Shown: positions 48,421 through 61,550 of the stretch, one piece after another
Layout of the letters: the number at the start of each line of letters is the position of its first letter
How positions within the stretch are numbered: position 1 is the stretch's first letter
NCBI GenBank assembly: GCA_025345505.1
Contig: JANVCC010000014.1
Span: 1,022,559 to 1,086,558, forward strand
Direction of reading: 5' to 3'
Length of the DNA stretch: 64,000 nucleotides
Origin: Todiramphus chloris collaris
Taxonomy: Eukaryota > Chordata > Aves > Coraciiformes > Alcedinidae
Program-made: the position numbers and the translations under genes
Notes under the pieces: model-generated
The model's input: the letters and a program-made list of their open reading frames with translations, nothing else
What the model was told of the DNA's origin: nothing
Database searches by the model: none

Positions 48421-51400
48421 TAATAATGTGATACAATCACCCTGCCATTCATGCAGGTTTTTAAGGTGGTTGACAAAACATTGGCTATATTCTATTTCCC
48501 TGTTTTCTTCTTATGTGCAAGTCCTGGCTTCCTCTGGGAGAGAAATATTGTCATAACAAGAGAGATGGGGAAACATGGGCACTAGCAAAACAAATCTGAA
48601 AGAATTGAATAGCTATGAAATGCAGTTCTGTACTTGAGCATCATAGACATCTTTACTGAAGTCATCTGTAGTCAAACCAAAGCCCAGACATAAATTTTGA
48701 TTATGCTTCACACAAGGGATTAAGATAGACATTATAGATAGGTTGTCTCTTAACAAAAACTTTGAAGGAGGAAAGATTTTTTGGTAAGGAATGTTTTATC
48801 TTTTAAATTTTTGAGTATATGCTACAGAAATACATGTGCTAAAGGCAAAAGATTGAATCCTGAAGCAGCCTAGAAAGAAAGGAAATTACAGATAAGAAAG
48901 CAAAAAGGAGTTATTGATGCACCAGAATTTCAAGGGGTGACAGACCTGAAAAATTAATGTCTGGTATCAACATCTGACTTACTGCCTCAAGGAAACAAGC
49001 TGAAGATATACACGATCTGAAAATATCCAAGCTAGCTCAGGAATTAGAAATTACATAGGCATATCAGTATAGTCCCATACTGGAAATGCTTGACCTTATC
49101 TTGTAGATTAATAGGAGTATTACATAGCTTGTGCATAGCACTGCATCAACTTTTAGCATCTCCACAGCACTACATTGACTCAAGTCTATCACTGCTTGCC
49201 TAGCCCAGCTGATAAGACAAAAAGTGGCCAAAAGTCAAGGAGACTTGACATGCTGTGAGAGCCAAATTACCATTATACAATCCTGTAATGATGGCAGAGA
49301 AACCTTAGGACTGTTAAACCCTGGAACAGGTCAAAAGGGATAGGGACTGAAGATGACAAAATGCTACAGAATAAATGGAGATGAGGAAGTAAGGGAGTAT
49401 TTCCAAAGGAGAAGACACAGTGTGCTAACAGTAATTTCAGGTTTGACAGCAAAGGATACAGCTTTCTGACACTTTTTTTTTCAACCCAGCAGAAGAAGGC
49501 AGAAAAGGCATGAGAGAACCTCTTTGATGCCAGGTCTTAATCAGAAACAGCAGTGAACTGTGACCTTATCAAACTGAGGGAAGTTATGCACCAGAAAGTC
49601 TTTCTTTCTCAGAGCAGTGAACACGTCTATAGTGGATTAATGATTAGAGAACACTGTATAATGCCTACCATTAGGTAGTTATTAAAATAATTTATTACTT
49701 TTTAAATGTATTAGCCTTTTCGAAAAATTACTCCTCTCTCCTCTGAATGTGAAATTTCTGCCCTGTTCCTAAAGGTTCCTCCCTTATAATACAAGATTTA
49801 TATATATCAGATATTGCAACTTTAAACCAGATCTTACCAAGCTGCAGGGCTCTTGAATGTTAGAAAGAGACAGGTCCGTTATATTTGTTTTTTAAGGAGG
49901 TTCACCTCTCTAAAACAGGAGTAGGAAAGTTATTAAAATTATAGGAAATATAGCACATGCACACTGAGTACAGAAAAAATATGTAATTAACACTGCTACT
50001 AACATTATGTAAGCATTTTAATAAAGTGAAACTCTAGCAACTTTTATGCAGACCACACCTCTCATTTGGTAAGAATGAGAGAAATTAAGATGTCAGCATT
50101 CTGTTTTAACCATTCTCTATAAAAACACCTCATTTACATATTCTTTGCAACATGCTTGCACTGTATTATTCTTCTGGTTAATTCTACATACATTTCATTC
50201 CATCACAAATGTTGTTAGAATAACAAAGTTCTGAAATGTTCATTTAAAAAAAAAATAGTAAAAGTAGAGCTGGATTTCAGGGATGTCTTATAAAGTCTCT
50301 TTACATTAAATCATTTGTGGTTTTCTTTTAGTTTAACACATGCCAAAACAACAAATTATCAAGGTTTTTCTAGGATTTTTTTTTTTTTTAACTACTGTGT
50401 TAGTAACCACTACACACCCTTTTCACACTGAAGATAAACCACTATACATTTGAAAACTGAGGTTCTACCTTGGTTCTTCTTTGAGATACCAAATAGCCTG
50501 GTGTTGCTTGTGGAAATTAACTTTCAGACAGATATCTCAAAAACTTAATCATGGCTTGCACTTTCATGACTATTACAAACAGAACACAAATAACAAATGC
50601 ATAAATGCAATCAATGAGACTAAAGAAACAAAGCTGCTAAAGAGAGGAGTGGTATTCTGTGGGAATAGTGTTGCAATTTTCCAGGACACTGGGGGTTAAA
50701 GCTGAGACAGTCTCATGTACCATGAGTCTGTTTGGATCATTTTGGAGGATTTTTATATTCTTTTAATTTTCCTCTGCCTTAGAAGTCTTGGTAATTGCTT
50801 TCATAGTAACTAATACACTCATTTCCCTAGGCAAAGAGATGAGAAAATAATTAAAAATACTTTCCATTCATGTTTTTAAAACCTTTGAAACATTTTTTTC
50901 AAAATAGGTCTTGCTGATCTTGAAGCACCTGTTCTGTATAAGACAAATTTGATTAGAGTCAAATGCCTGAGTGTGTTTTAATATGGTGATGATTTTGAAC
51001 ATGGACTTCAATAGAACATATGGCCACATGAGAAGAAAGGAATTGCTCACACACAATGCCTAAATTGGGTAGGGATGCTGGGAGCCAAGAATGGCTTGTC
51101 TTGGCAGAGAAACTATGAAACTAGAAGAATCTTGCCAGTGTTATTACTCAAATATCAGTTTTGAGATTGAATTTACTTCGAACTATTTGTGAAATGGAGC
51201 AAAAGAGCAGGACTATGCAAACTGAAACTTCTACTAACACAAAGTTGAAGACATTAATGCACACAAGGATGAAGAGGTAGAAAGGAATTTTTGTATGACC
51301 CTGGGAATTGTAGGAATGGGATAGAAGACCAAGCATTTAGGAACTAATGCTAACAAGTTTGGTTCCATGATAAGGAATGCTGTAGAGGAAAAAAAAGAAT

Positions 51401-54400
51401 AAATGGTATATTACCCATGCAAATGACTGAACAGTTAATAAAATGTGACTGTGAAAGCACCAAATGTGATCAGGTAAGATTTTCCTAGTAAAGAGGAAGA
51501 AGCACCATAGCCTCTGGACTAGGGAATGTCGTGTATAGTATTATGTACTTTCCTGAAAGGGAGAATAAAGAAATAAAAATTCATCCACTGCCAAGATGTT
51601 GCCCATATAATTTTTTAATTGTGATGAAGTGAAGAAATGGAATGGCTTTCTATGATGTTAATATTGGCAGCACTGAAGCTAGATTCAAAAAGAGGCATCT
51701 GTCCTATCACTCACTCATAAAGAGCCTGAAACATTTGTCCAGGAGTTTACAGACTGTTGCAGATGACTGTGAAAAATAGAAATATAAGTACCTTTATGAT
51801 GAATAGTACATACGAAACAAAATTCCTGTTAAATCTTGGCTTGATAGTTGACTTAGTCAATTTCTTTCTAGTAGTGATTGTTTCTTGGTTGTTAATTAAG
51901 GCACTTTCCTGGCTTGCAAGGGCATGTATATAAGCTGTAATGAGTAGTGTAAGGATCTGAGCTCTCAGAGATCAAAGTTGTAAAGCCACATGAGACAGCA
52001 CAACATTGCTCAGATCCTGGTGCAAACAGACAGGTCCTCCTGCCCATTTGGCTCTGGTCCGTGCATGTGCAGGCACTCTGGCTATTTCTGCACTTATGTC
52101 AGGGCACTTACCAATTAGGATTTTACAAACCACAAGAATCCCTCTGCAACAAGTATTTGTACATTTACTGCTCTCTGAATAATATACTTTAGAACAGGGA
52201 TGCCTTCAAGTTGTCATTGGTTCTGATAGAGTATATAGATGGTCTGAGAGATAACAGACAATCTGTTAAGGATGAAAGATAAAGACTGAAACAGAAATAT
52301 TCACTGGATCTCATCAAGATGCAGATAATTCTCACTGGCTGATAGGAATATATAATGAAATGACAAGTTGCTGTCCTTTAATAAAACAACCTACAGCTTG
52401 CTGATTGTCTCAGCGTCTTTGATGAAGGTCTTCTGAATTCCCTCCAGTGGAGAGGTCTATGTTCCACAGAGGATGCTGATATGGCCACCCCTTCTGGTGA
52501 GTGTTGTATCCACAAAATGATGCCAAAAAATTAAGAGTCAGCAGTCTCTTCTGATGAGACGCTGCGATGGACAGATGTTAAAGTACTTTTTCAGAATCTG
52601 ACTTACACTTCTTGGATGGATGATCTAGCCGGGATGAAATGCCTTTTGAGATACACTACAGCTGCTCAGGAAATTATCCTATATATTGTTTTATTTGTAA
52701 GTAGAATTCAATCACTTAAAAGAAAAGAAAACAAAACAAAAGCCAAAACAAGAATAAAATCATTTTCACTACAAAATTTTAATCAATAAAAGGATGGAGG
52801 GATATACTGGTAACATCTCAGACTGTCCTTATTTTTTAAATTTTATACATGACAACAAATAAACTCAAACTATCTTTAAAAAGTAGGTAAAAAAAATTAC
52901 ACACTTCCATTGTAAGACAGAGGTAGAAGGAATGTTTTTCATTCTGTTGAAAATAAGCCATTGTACTAGCATTTCTGAAGTCAGCAGAATTTTGTTTTCC
53001 TTTAGTTTAATGCATTTCTAAAAATATATATTCTCATGGATCATTGATTTCTAATTCCTTTCCTTTAACTCTAAATCAGGAAGGAAAAAATTATCTAGAA
53101 CAACCTTGTTTTGATTTAGGAGACTTTTGGGCATATGGCTTTGGGCATGAAAAATTATTTCCCTTTTCTTTCTACTCATTTTCCCCCTTGTCACAGAAAG
53201 GGTCTTAAAATTTTTTCTGACTCATGTTATCATGCTGTTTCCCAGAGATGGGGTACTGTCTTCCTCAAATCTGTAGCACAAGAGAAAATGTACCACACTT
53301 CCAGCCTCAGATGAAATCTAACAAGCACATAGATGTCTTTGGCAACAAACTCAGTGAACTTTCAAATATGACATTTCCGTGGGACAAATCAGAACCATCA
53401 GAGTTATACTGCTTACATCTAGAAGTCCTCTGGAGGAAGACTGGAGGGTTTTTCTCATCTGTCTGTGCAGGGCTGAGTCACTGTGTTACACTGAAGGCAA
53501 TCTATTCGCATCCACTGAAGATGTTTTTGGGATACAGGCAAAATCACTTGGAAGGAGGCAGATAGCTGTTTGAAACAATGAGTGAGAATCCTGGCACTCT
53601 GTGGGGATATAAATTTTATTAATTTCCTTTGAAGATACTTGGTTGGCAAAATCAAATTAATTAACACATGAGGAAATCAATTCACTACAGTTTGCTTCAC
53701 CATGTGTTGTGAAAAAAAAATAAATAATAAAGTCCTTTCCCTAGTACTTGATACATGTCTATGAAATCACTTATAAGCCAATTTACTTCCATGGAAAAAG
53801 GTTCAAATCCTAAATGTTTCCACCAGTGATGATTATTTCGTTCCTGCTATGGTCAGAGAGGTTTCACATTTACAGTAATCCTAAGTATAATTTATATCCC
53901 CAGTGAACAAATCTGTGACTACCTTTAGGAGGTACACAGGACAAAGTTGACACTGTAAGTGTGATGTGAGATAATGTATGCCAAAATGATAAGTTTTTAA
54001 CTTTTACAATAAGCTATAAAGTCTAAAAATACAAATATTTATATTAGATCTTTGCTCTTCACTGGCACCGCATCTTCTTTGTCATACTCGTGTCAGCTGT
54101 TGAAGTAAGTCTTGGGGAAATAAATCAGTGGTCAAAATGTGGAGATTTCAATGAAAGGTCATGATGTATTCACTTGTCCTGTTGTTCAATAATTAGATAA
54201 GTATCCAATAATGACCATCTTTTTCATGCTTTTCACCAGTAAAGTATAAAAATGTATTGGTAGATCTATATGCCTGTGTCTATACTTATCAGAACAGATG
54301 ATTTGTTTGTCTTTGAACTACAGCTATTAGACTGCATCAGCAACACAAGAATATTTTGTCACTTTCTCATGCAAATGAAATCATCAGACAGAAAAAAGCA

Positions 54401-54898
54401 GAAAAATGTTAAATATCACAGGAAATTTTCTGTATGCAAATATAATTATTTAGATTGGAATCTGGACAGACAACACAAACCCATATACACAAACACAAGC
54501 ACAACTCTGTCCAGAGAAAACAATTGAATTTTGAAGAAGTAATAGCTACAGATGAGTCTTTGAAGCTATGACTAAACATCCAGGCTTTATTCTCACAGTT
54601 TTTAATTTTGTCTAAAACTCTGACTTGATTTATAACCTGATTATCCATTCATACCCTTTCATTAACTGGTGTGCAATTTGCCATTACATCCATAAACCTT
54701 TTCTGACATTGATTTACTATTCAGCAAAGCAGTGATTGAACAAAACTAAACTAAACTGAAGTTGAATAATGCTTGACAAATGCCACCTCATTGAATTCTG
54801 GAAACAATGCACCAAAACCTTCCAGGGAATAACTTGTAGTGGGTGAGGGCTGACTCCTCCAGTTCTGTGCCAGTATACCATGACTGAGAACCTATCAT

Positions 54899-55392
54899 TT
54901 GGCATGTCTAGTTCTAGGCTCCGCTGTACAAGAGACACATGGACATACTGAAAGAGACCAACAAAGGGCCACAAAGATGATTAAAAGACCGGAGCACCTC
55001 ACATATGAAAAAAGGCTGAGAGAGCTGGGACTATTCAGCCTAGAGTAAAGAAGGTCAGGGGATATCTTATTAATGGAAATAAATACCTGAGGGAAAGTTG
55101 TAGAGGATGGAACCAGCATCTTTACAGTGGTGCCCAGTGATAGGACTAGAGGCAATGGGCACAATCTGAAACACAGATGGTTCCCTCTGAACATCAGAAA
55201 AGACTTTTCCACTGTGAGGTTGACCAGACACTGGCACAGGTTGCCCAGGGAGGTTGTGGAGTATCCCTCCTTGGAGATATTAAAAAACCATCTGGACACA
55301 GCCCTGAGCAACTGGTTCTAGGGTGTCCTTGCTTGAGGAAGAGGACTAGAGAAGATGACCTCCAGAGGTACCTTCCAACCTCAACTACTGTG
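54899..55392 (+). mobile_element. CR1 LINE, 5'-truncated 3' end, diverged
   Basis: The plus strand carries, in order, the end of ORF2 and the 3' untranslated region of CR1. First is a segment equivalent to CPVLGSAVQERHMDIL (54900-54955). Then come AACAAAGGGCCACAAAGATG with the RMIKRPEHL-like region and the GLFSLE-like end (to about 55045). After that is the GGCAATGGGCACAA segment (55150), the GGTTGCCCAGGGAGGTTGTGG segment (55240) and CCTTCCAACCTCAACTACTG at the end. The terminal octamers are degraded (CTACTGTGTCC). Open frames on either strand here, including 138 codons on the minus strand, are shadows of the element. It is older than the 15-kb and 32-kb copies. Confidence 0.9.
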
Positions 55393-57180
55393 TCCTAAAA
55401 CACATAAAATACAGGTGAAAAACATGAAACATAACTTTATAATTTTTGGTACAGAATGCAGAGTTCCTTCACAAGTCAGTTAATATGATACCAAGTCAAA
55501 TCAAGAAAGGTCTTAGGCAGACTCATAGTAATGCCAGCAAAAAGATGGACCTGAAACTGAGACACTAATGGGGACAAACTATAGGGGGGAATAGTTCCAG
55601 GATCCTTGCATTGAGCTGGCTTCTGGCACAGGACCAGACTAGACTGACTTCATATCTTAGATGCCAAATAGGTTTAGTATTCATCTCTGCAAGTCTGGCT
55701 CTTAGCAGAAGTAGAGCATGAATCTTCAAGCAACATACATAAGAGTAACAGGATCCAGAAAGCAGCTGTTTCCAATTACCTGTCAACTGGAAAGCCTACT
55801 GAAGAGACATTCATGCACGTAACGTACATCAGCAGAATCACAGAAGCAACAAAATCGAGTTTCTTTCAAAAGTCATATCTCCCTTATTTATTACAAAATA
55901 AGGGCCTGAGCCCTTACCCAGAAAGTGAAATCTTGGATCTATCACGATCCTTAACTTGAGCAGCTTCATGCCCTACTTTCACTTCCTACCAGAGGCATCT
56001 CTCAACAAGACTTGTCTGTATGAAGGCACTTTTCAAGCCTTCTGATGAAAGCCAGGCCAGTGTGAAGAATTCAATGAGAATGACAGTAAGGATGGGATTC
56101 AGATTGAATATCCATGATGTAGGTATTTCCACATGCCTGATGTGGCTAAGCCAATGGAGCCCAGGGAGCTCTCCAGCTGACTACATGTATGTGACTGCTT
56201 TAGAATGATCTGAATAATTCTCCATAGCAACTGGATCTGCTCTTGGTTTAATGAGATTCAAGAGCCCAGAATATTATTTTCCCCCTTAAGATTTTTAGTT
56301 TCAGACCTTCTCCTGTATTGAAAGTATAACTGGACAAAATTTCATACATAGGCAAAGTCTGGGGGCTGGCAGTGGAGTTCCACAGATGTCCTTTTGCATG
56401 ATTAATATGATTGTGAGAAGAAAGGAGGGAAAGGCTATGAAAGCAACAGGAAAATCAGAGAGTAAGTACACAAGAGTAATTACAAGAGTATATTATGTAT
56501 GTGACTTCTCAGTGAGGGCAGAGAGTAGCCCTCCTGCATAATTCTCTGACCCCAGTGAAAATTTCGTTGAATGTCTTTTGACTCACTGCTCTACAATTCC
56601 ACTAAGTAACGGGGCTTCAGAAGGGATCTGAAGCAGAACTAGGGAGTACATGCCTTGAAGAAGGGAAATTTTGCATGAAAAGTGGTATGAAAAAAGGTGA
56701 AGGACATGATGACAGTCTGGATGGTCAGGGTGATATTACCAACTGTGAAAAGTCCTTGCATAATTGTTTCAGTTTCCTTAACAGGCATTTCTTGTTCCAC
56801 TGCAGTAAACAACAAAACCTAACAACATTTTCAGTTTTAAGCAAAAAAAGAAATGTAAATAGTGGAGTTTCAGTACATTAAAAGAGACAGAAGCTGCAGG
56901 GAATATTAGATTCTCCAACCACTTAGAGATTCACTCGCTCACACTCACCTTTTTGGTTAATACCAGCTGAAGCGCATGACAAACAATTGCTGACTGCTAG
57001 TACTGAGATGTTCTGTGAGTTAACACAGCAGGAAAAGTAGCCTGGTTCATCAGGAAGATAACCTGAAATTAGAGGCAGGGAGTTAGAGTGCAGTGCATGA
57101 ATTTGGAGCACAGGGAAGGCAATATTGCCTGATGACAGGATAATGTCTTAACTCTAATGCGCTGTCCGAGTTGTTAATGG
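55393..57180. other. Unassigned stretch between CR1 relics
   Basis: No gene, RNA gene or repeat family is recognised. Open frames are all under 75 codons with no domain. Confidence 0.5.
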
Positions 57181-57460
57181 GTTCATTGATTCTAAGGCTA
57201 GAGAGGACCATTAGACCCTCTAGTCTCACTTGATACAAAACACTGTCTACAAAATCTTCCAGAAAGAAGTCAAGTCTTACTTTGAAGGCATCATGGGAAG
57301 GAAACAATCACTGTCCCTTTTAAAACACTTTTAAAAACAAGTCTGACACTTCTCAAGAGGGTCGCTGTTTCTTTCAATGACTCTCATTTCTGCATGTAGA
57401 GTTCTTACTGCCTGTCACCTTTTTCCTTACCAAATATTGATTTAACAGAACTAATGCAAC
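57181..57460 (-). mobile_element. Archaic CR1-like LINE 3' fragment of the type found across turtles and crocodilians
   Basis: The plus strand opens with TTGATTCTAAGGCTAGAGAG and continues GGACCATTAGACCCTCTAGTC, then ATCTTCCAGAAAGAAGTCAAGTC, then GAAGGCATCA and CACTGTCCCTTTTAAAAC. This order and wording closely follow the 3' end, read in reverse, of an old CR1-like family abundant in turtles and crocodilians (GATTCTAAGGCCAGAAGGGACCA type). Similarity fades after about 57350. The assignment rests on remembered family sequence. If correct, this insertion predates the modern bird CR1 families. Confidence 0.65.
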
Positions 57461-58087
57461 TTGCAGTCTTTTATTTGACACTTAGTATATGTCTGTCTCT
57501 GTAGGGCATCATTTACACTCCCATTCCGTCGTTCTCCAGTTTAGCAAATCTCTTTCATGGGCTTATAATCCATATGTGGTATTACGGCATCAGCCTCACA
57601 AATGCAGAGGTAGTATCTCACCGATCTTCCTGTTTCTTTCTCTTCATACCTTCAATGAGCTACATTTTTTCAATAGCAACATGCCTGGTTGTGCCTACAC
57701 TGAAGTCCATGTTTCAAGCCTGATCCCCTGATCATCCGTGAGACCTGTTATAAAACACACCTTGGTTCTCACCCTGCAGGCATATGAGTTTCTTCTAAAG
57801 GGAACTGTGACAGGCAGGTGGTATAAACGTATCCAGGTTTCATCGAATTTCACAGTCGAGATACAGTCGAGGCATTTTTCCCAGGAAAAGGACTGTAAAG
57901 ACTGTAAAACCATAGGTTCATATCATTCCATAAAACCAAGGCAATTTTGATTGCACCATTTTAGGTGGAGTTTGGGATCAGAGTATGAACTTTTTTTAAA
58001 AGAAGTTGAAAAGAAGACAAACACATCAGGCCTTCAGAGTGACCATCTGGATAGCAATTATTGAAGTAGGCGCCATGAGAAAATCTT
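57461..58087. other. Unassigned stretch between CR1 copies
   Basis: No gene is seen. Open frames (57489-57731, 57738-57950) are short and unrecognised. Part of this interval may be unrecognisable CR1 continuing from one of the neighbours. Confidence 0.45.
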
Positions 58088-58367
58088 TTCATTGGTGCCC
58101 TTTGAAACGATGAGGGCAACGGACACAAACTGGTACACAGGAAGTTCCACCTCAACATGAAGGAAAACTTCTTTACAGTGAGGGTGACAGAGCACTGGAA
58201 CGGGCTGACAGAGAGGTTGTGGAGTCACCTTCTCTGAAGATTTTCAAAACCCACCTGGACACATTCCTGTGTGGCCTGCCCCAGGTGATCCTGCTTTTGC
58301 ATGTGGGTTGGACTTGATGATCTCTAGATCTTCCAACCCCTAACATCCTATGATTCTATGATTCTGC
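58088..58367 (+). mobile_element. CR1 LINE, 5'-truncated 3' end with intact octamer tail
   Basis: The plus strand shows the distal CR1 untranslated end: GTGCCCTTTGAAACGATGAG, GGCAACGGACACAAACTGG, GAAGTTCCACCTCAACATGA, GTGACAGAGCACTGGAACGG and CCACCTGGACACATTCCTGTG. It ends with TCCAACCCCTAACATCC and the octamer repeat TATGATTCTATGATTCTG at about 58347-58364. The 5' side is truncated at about 58088. The preserved tail suggests a younger insertion than the copy at 54.9 kb, though several substitutions are present. Confidence 0.93.
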
Positions 58368-59710
58368 TGTTTGTTGGAGGGCTGGCATGAAAGGAAACAT
58401 CTAAAGTGGGACTCATCTGACTTATCTACATCTACATCTGAGCTAAGCTGCCTTTCAATTCAGTAGAAATAAAGTGTCACTTCTTTTGTGCAATTCATCT
58501 GTCTTAAATATCTCTTTAATATACTTGAAAATTTCCCTTCACTTACTATAAAAGGAACCAAGGTTAGGAAATTCAAATATAGACTTAAGATTTTAGACAG
58601 ATGAGTCCTGCTGCAAGTAATTGACCCTGATCAACTTTCTTTACCTATTTTCATCACCTTGAGGGCATGCAATTATATTTTGGGAGGAAAGAAAAATGAA
58701 AAATAAAGATCATGCTAGGAGGTGTTAAATTCTGGTACCCCTTGAAGTATGATGTCTTTGAAATCTCTCTCCTTGTTCTGACTTGGAGGGGAAAAAATGC
58801 TGTATGTGTTATGCTTCTAGAAAGTGTCAAGTATATAAATTTTCTACATTATAACTTTGGGAGAAAAGAAATGGTGAAAATCATGCTACTTTCCTTTGCT
58901 GAAAGTTGTTTGATTTTAAATTTTACATGTCCCCAGTTCATCCTAAGATCCTAGAAACTATTCTTTAGAGCATGTTGTGTGCTTAGCAGAAGGTGAAAAA
59001 AGGGTTGGTAATTTATTTGATCAAAATACAAGATATGAGTTGAGTCCTCCACTTAAATAACTGTGCCCTTGATTTCTTTCAGGCTTTAACTCTCGTCCAT
59101 GACATGCAGAGGAAAGCTAAACTTTCCCAAAGAAAGTGCTCTTTCTACAAATGCTAAAATTCTCTTGAATTTGAGCTGTGAGTTGCCAATTAGCCATATG
59201 TCTTGAAAGCTTACCTGGCACAAATAACATCATGTTCAATCAGAGTTCAGCCACCACACACACACTGCAAAGGTCCCTAAAATATTTAAAAGTGTTCCCT
59301 AGCACCTGTTTGAATATTTTTTTGCCCATAGCATGCTATATGGAAGTTAAAAACAATGTATAAACAGATGATAGCTATTTTTTGGTATTTGTCAAAGTCA
59401 CCAGTAACACACTTCCAGAGAGTTAGAAAAGATGAATAAACCACATTTTTTGTAATGTGCTCTCTACATTTTAGGCTAAGTTTGTTCATATAAATTATTT
59501 ATTTGTTCCAGCAGACAGGGTGTCAGAAATGTAGCAGTCAGAACACTCAAATCTATGTAAACTGGCACTAATCTGGACTTCTACAAAATCCCTGCAATTT
59601 TTAGTTTAAAAAAAATTACCATTTTCCCCTAACATTTACAGATATCATTGTCTTAACTTCAGGTTTTTCTCCAGGCTTAGGTGGCCTATGTTTCTCTTTC
59701 AGTATTTAAA
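58368..59710. other. Unassigned AT-rich stretch
   Basis: No gene or repeat is recognised. The longest frame (80 codons, plus strand, 58712-58954) has no domain. A short CA run lies near 59256-59267. Confidence 0.5.
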
Positions 59711-60795
59711 AATCATAGAATCATAGAATGTTTTGGAAGTGATCTTTAAAGACCATCTAGTCCCATCCCCCTGCAGAGACACCTTCTACCCTGTCAGATT
59801 TCTCAAAACCCTGTCTGACCTGACCTTCAACGCTTCCAGGGATGGGGCATCCACAACTTGTCCAGACAATCTATTCGAGTCTCTCACCACCCTCTTTGTA
59901 AAAAATTTCTTCCATACATCCAATCTATCTTCCCTCTTCTACTTTAAAACCATTGCCCTTTGTCCTGTCACTACAAGCCATGGTAAAAAGTCTTTCTCTA
60001 CCTTTCTCAGAAGTTCCTTTTATGTACTGAAAGTCCACAGTAACGTCTCCCCAGAGCCTTCTCTTCCCCAGGCGACCATAACTCTCTCAGCCTTTCTGTA
60101 TAGGAAAGGTGTTCCAGTCCTCTGATTATTTTTGTGTGTGTCCTCTGGACTTGCTCTAGGAGGTCCATGTCCTTCTTATGCTGGGGACCCTCAGAGCTGA
60201 GTGCAGCACTCCAGGTGGGGTCTCAAAAGAATGCAGCACACAGGAAGAATCACCTCCCTCAAACTGCTGGCCACACTTTTTTTGATGCATCCCAGGATAT
60301 AATTGGCTTTGTGGGCTGCAAGTCCACATTGCCAGCTCATGCCTAAATTTTCATCCACCATTGTCCCCAGACTCTTCTTCACAGGGCTGCTCTTAATCTC
60401 TTCATCCCCCAGTCTGTATTAATCCGGAGGATTGTCCTGACCCAGGTGCAGGACCTTCTACTTGGCCTTGTTGAACTTCATGAGATTTGCATGGGCCCAC
60501 TCCTCTAGCCTGTCCAGGTCCCTCTGGAGGGCATCCCTTCCTTCTAGTGCATCGGCTGTACCACTCAGATTGGTGTCCTCTGCAAACTTGCTGAGGGTGC
60601 ACTTGATTCAGCTATGAATTGATGTTGAACAGTACTGGTCTCAGTAAAAACCCTTGAGGGACACTACTCATTACTGGTTTCCATTTGGATATTGAGACAT
60701 TGATTATAACTTTTTGGATATGGTCATCCAGCCAATCTATTATCAATTCCATTAATCAAAACCATATTTCTCTAATTTGGAATATTGTTTGGCAA
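59711..60795 (-). mobile_element. CR1 LINE, 3' half of a copy interrupted by an LTR
   Basis: The plus strand starts AATCATAGAATCATAGAATG, the CR1 3' octamers in reverse. It then runs through the 3' end, the ORF2 C-terminus (minus frame 60382-60191 with AAHKANYILGCIKKSVASS and VILPVCCILLRPHLECC), the RT box region near 60560-60600, and PQG-like residues near 60650. The last recognisable part is DWLDDHIQKVIINVSISKW (60685-60745) and the degraded residues just after motif A (to 60795). It continues the copy at 61551-62020 exactly, so the two pieces are one insertion split by the LTR between them. Stops and frameshifts break ORF2. The 130-codon plus-strand frame at 59733-60125 is antisense. Confidence 0.9.
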
Positions 60796-61105
60796 TGTCC
60801 TTGTTTGTGGTAGAGCAGAATTAATTCTGTTCAATGATTTTACTTTTCAGCTCAGTTCTTCTAACTAACTGCACCGTCTGAAGTTATCAGCCTGTTCTCA
60901 CAGGCAGTGTCTGCATCCAGCAGTGACAACCCCCCATGTTTAGAGTTAGCACCAAGGATTGGTGTGCAGCCCAAGGCCACTGCTGGATCTTGTGTACCAT
61001 GTTGGAGGGGTGCCGAAAGTAAAAGGCTGCACCTGCAAGGAGGAGCAGACAGGACAGGTGACCCCAGACTGACCAACGAGGGATTCCAGCCCATAGACAT
61101 ATTCA

Positions 61106-61113
61106 GTATATAG
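61106..61113 (+). promoter_or_regulatory. TATA-like element of the nested LTR
   Basis: GTATATAG lies in the same relative place as the TATA box of the related LTR at 35208-35789, after a matching GACC...ACTGACCAA segment. Promoter function is inferred only. Confidence 0.4.
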
Positions 61114-61407
61114 CTGAGGGATCACAAGGTTCAAGCTCTCTTCCTCTCTTCTTCAATGGCCAACATTCAAGGAGGACTCTGTTCATTCTACCTTTGATCC
61201 AAATCCATGTGTTCCTGAACCTAGTTCCACAATCCAGCTCCTGAATCCAGTTGCTGTCTTCCACCGAGTCCAGTCTGGGACACCAGTGTCTGCTCCACAG
61301 CATCAGTGGTGATGGTAATGTAATTACGATCAGAAGTGGTTGGGTTTAAAACTGGTTTTGTATATATTTGTAAATATTCCATTTTTATTGTTATTATTTA
61401 GATTTTC

Positions 61408-61413
61408 ATTAAA
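61408..61413 (+). terminator. ATTAAA polyadenylation signal of the nested LTR
   Basis: ATTAAA is followed by GCTGTTCTAGTTTCC and a T-rich segment, the usual R/U5 arrangement of this LTR type. Position and context support it; use is not known. Confidence 0.5.
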
Positions 61414-61550
61414 GCTGTTCTAGTTTCCTTTTCTAATCACTAAGTCTCTCTCCCTTATTCCCTTTCTCTTGCCCTTTGAGGAGGGAGGGGGCGTTAAAAG
61501 AGAGCATCTATTACAGGTCTAGCAGATGGCCCTGACTCTAAAACCTTACA

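Larger units (their letters stand above)
46945..54898. other. Unassigned AT-rich stretch
   Basis: No gene or transposon is recognised. A perfect 11-bp AT inverted repeat lies at 47727-47760. A 110-codon plus-strand frame (48044-48376) ends right at an A-rich tract but has no known domain. Low-complexity A-rich DNA occurs at 48375-48420 and 52718-52757, and a T run near 50371-50383. A 113-codon plus-strand frame at 53224-53565 is unrecognised. Short splice-site-bounded intervals (52448-52496, 54048-54104) are probably chance. Confidence 0.5.
60796..61550 (+). mobile_element. Solo ERVL-like LTR inserted inside a CR1 copy
   Basis: The 755-bp element starts TGTCCTTGTTTGTGGTAG and ends CTAAAACCTTACA. 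It follows the layout of avian ERVL-type LTRs: a start similar to the minus-strand start of the 35-kb LTR, then GACAGGTGACCCCAGACTG near 61055 and GTATATAG (TATA position) near 61106. Further on come TGTATATATTTGTAAATATT near 61359, an ATTAAA signal at 61408-61413, and a U5 with CACTAAGTCTCTCTCCCTTA near 61439. The flanks are GGCAA (60791-60795) and GGGAC (61551-61555), three of five matching. Removing the element and one flank joins CR1 codons FDTVP to the next residues in frame, which confirms both boundaries. No internal retroviral genes are present. Confidence 0.85.

Noticed and set aside
52448-52496. 49-bp interval between CCCTCCAG and GGTGAGTG
   Set aside because: The splice-like ends are good, but the interval is very short, two frames are open and nothing supports transcription.
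54048-54104. 57-bp interval ending in GAAGTAAGT with an open hydrophobic frame
   Set aside because: The upstream acceptor lacks a pyrimidine tract and the frame has no known match; chance is more likely.
54895-55311. 138-codon minus-strand open frame
   Set aside because: It is antisense to the plus-strand CR1 3' end at 54899-55392.
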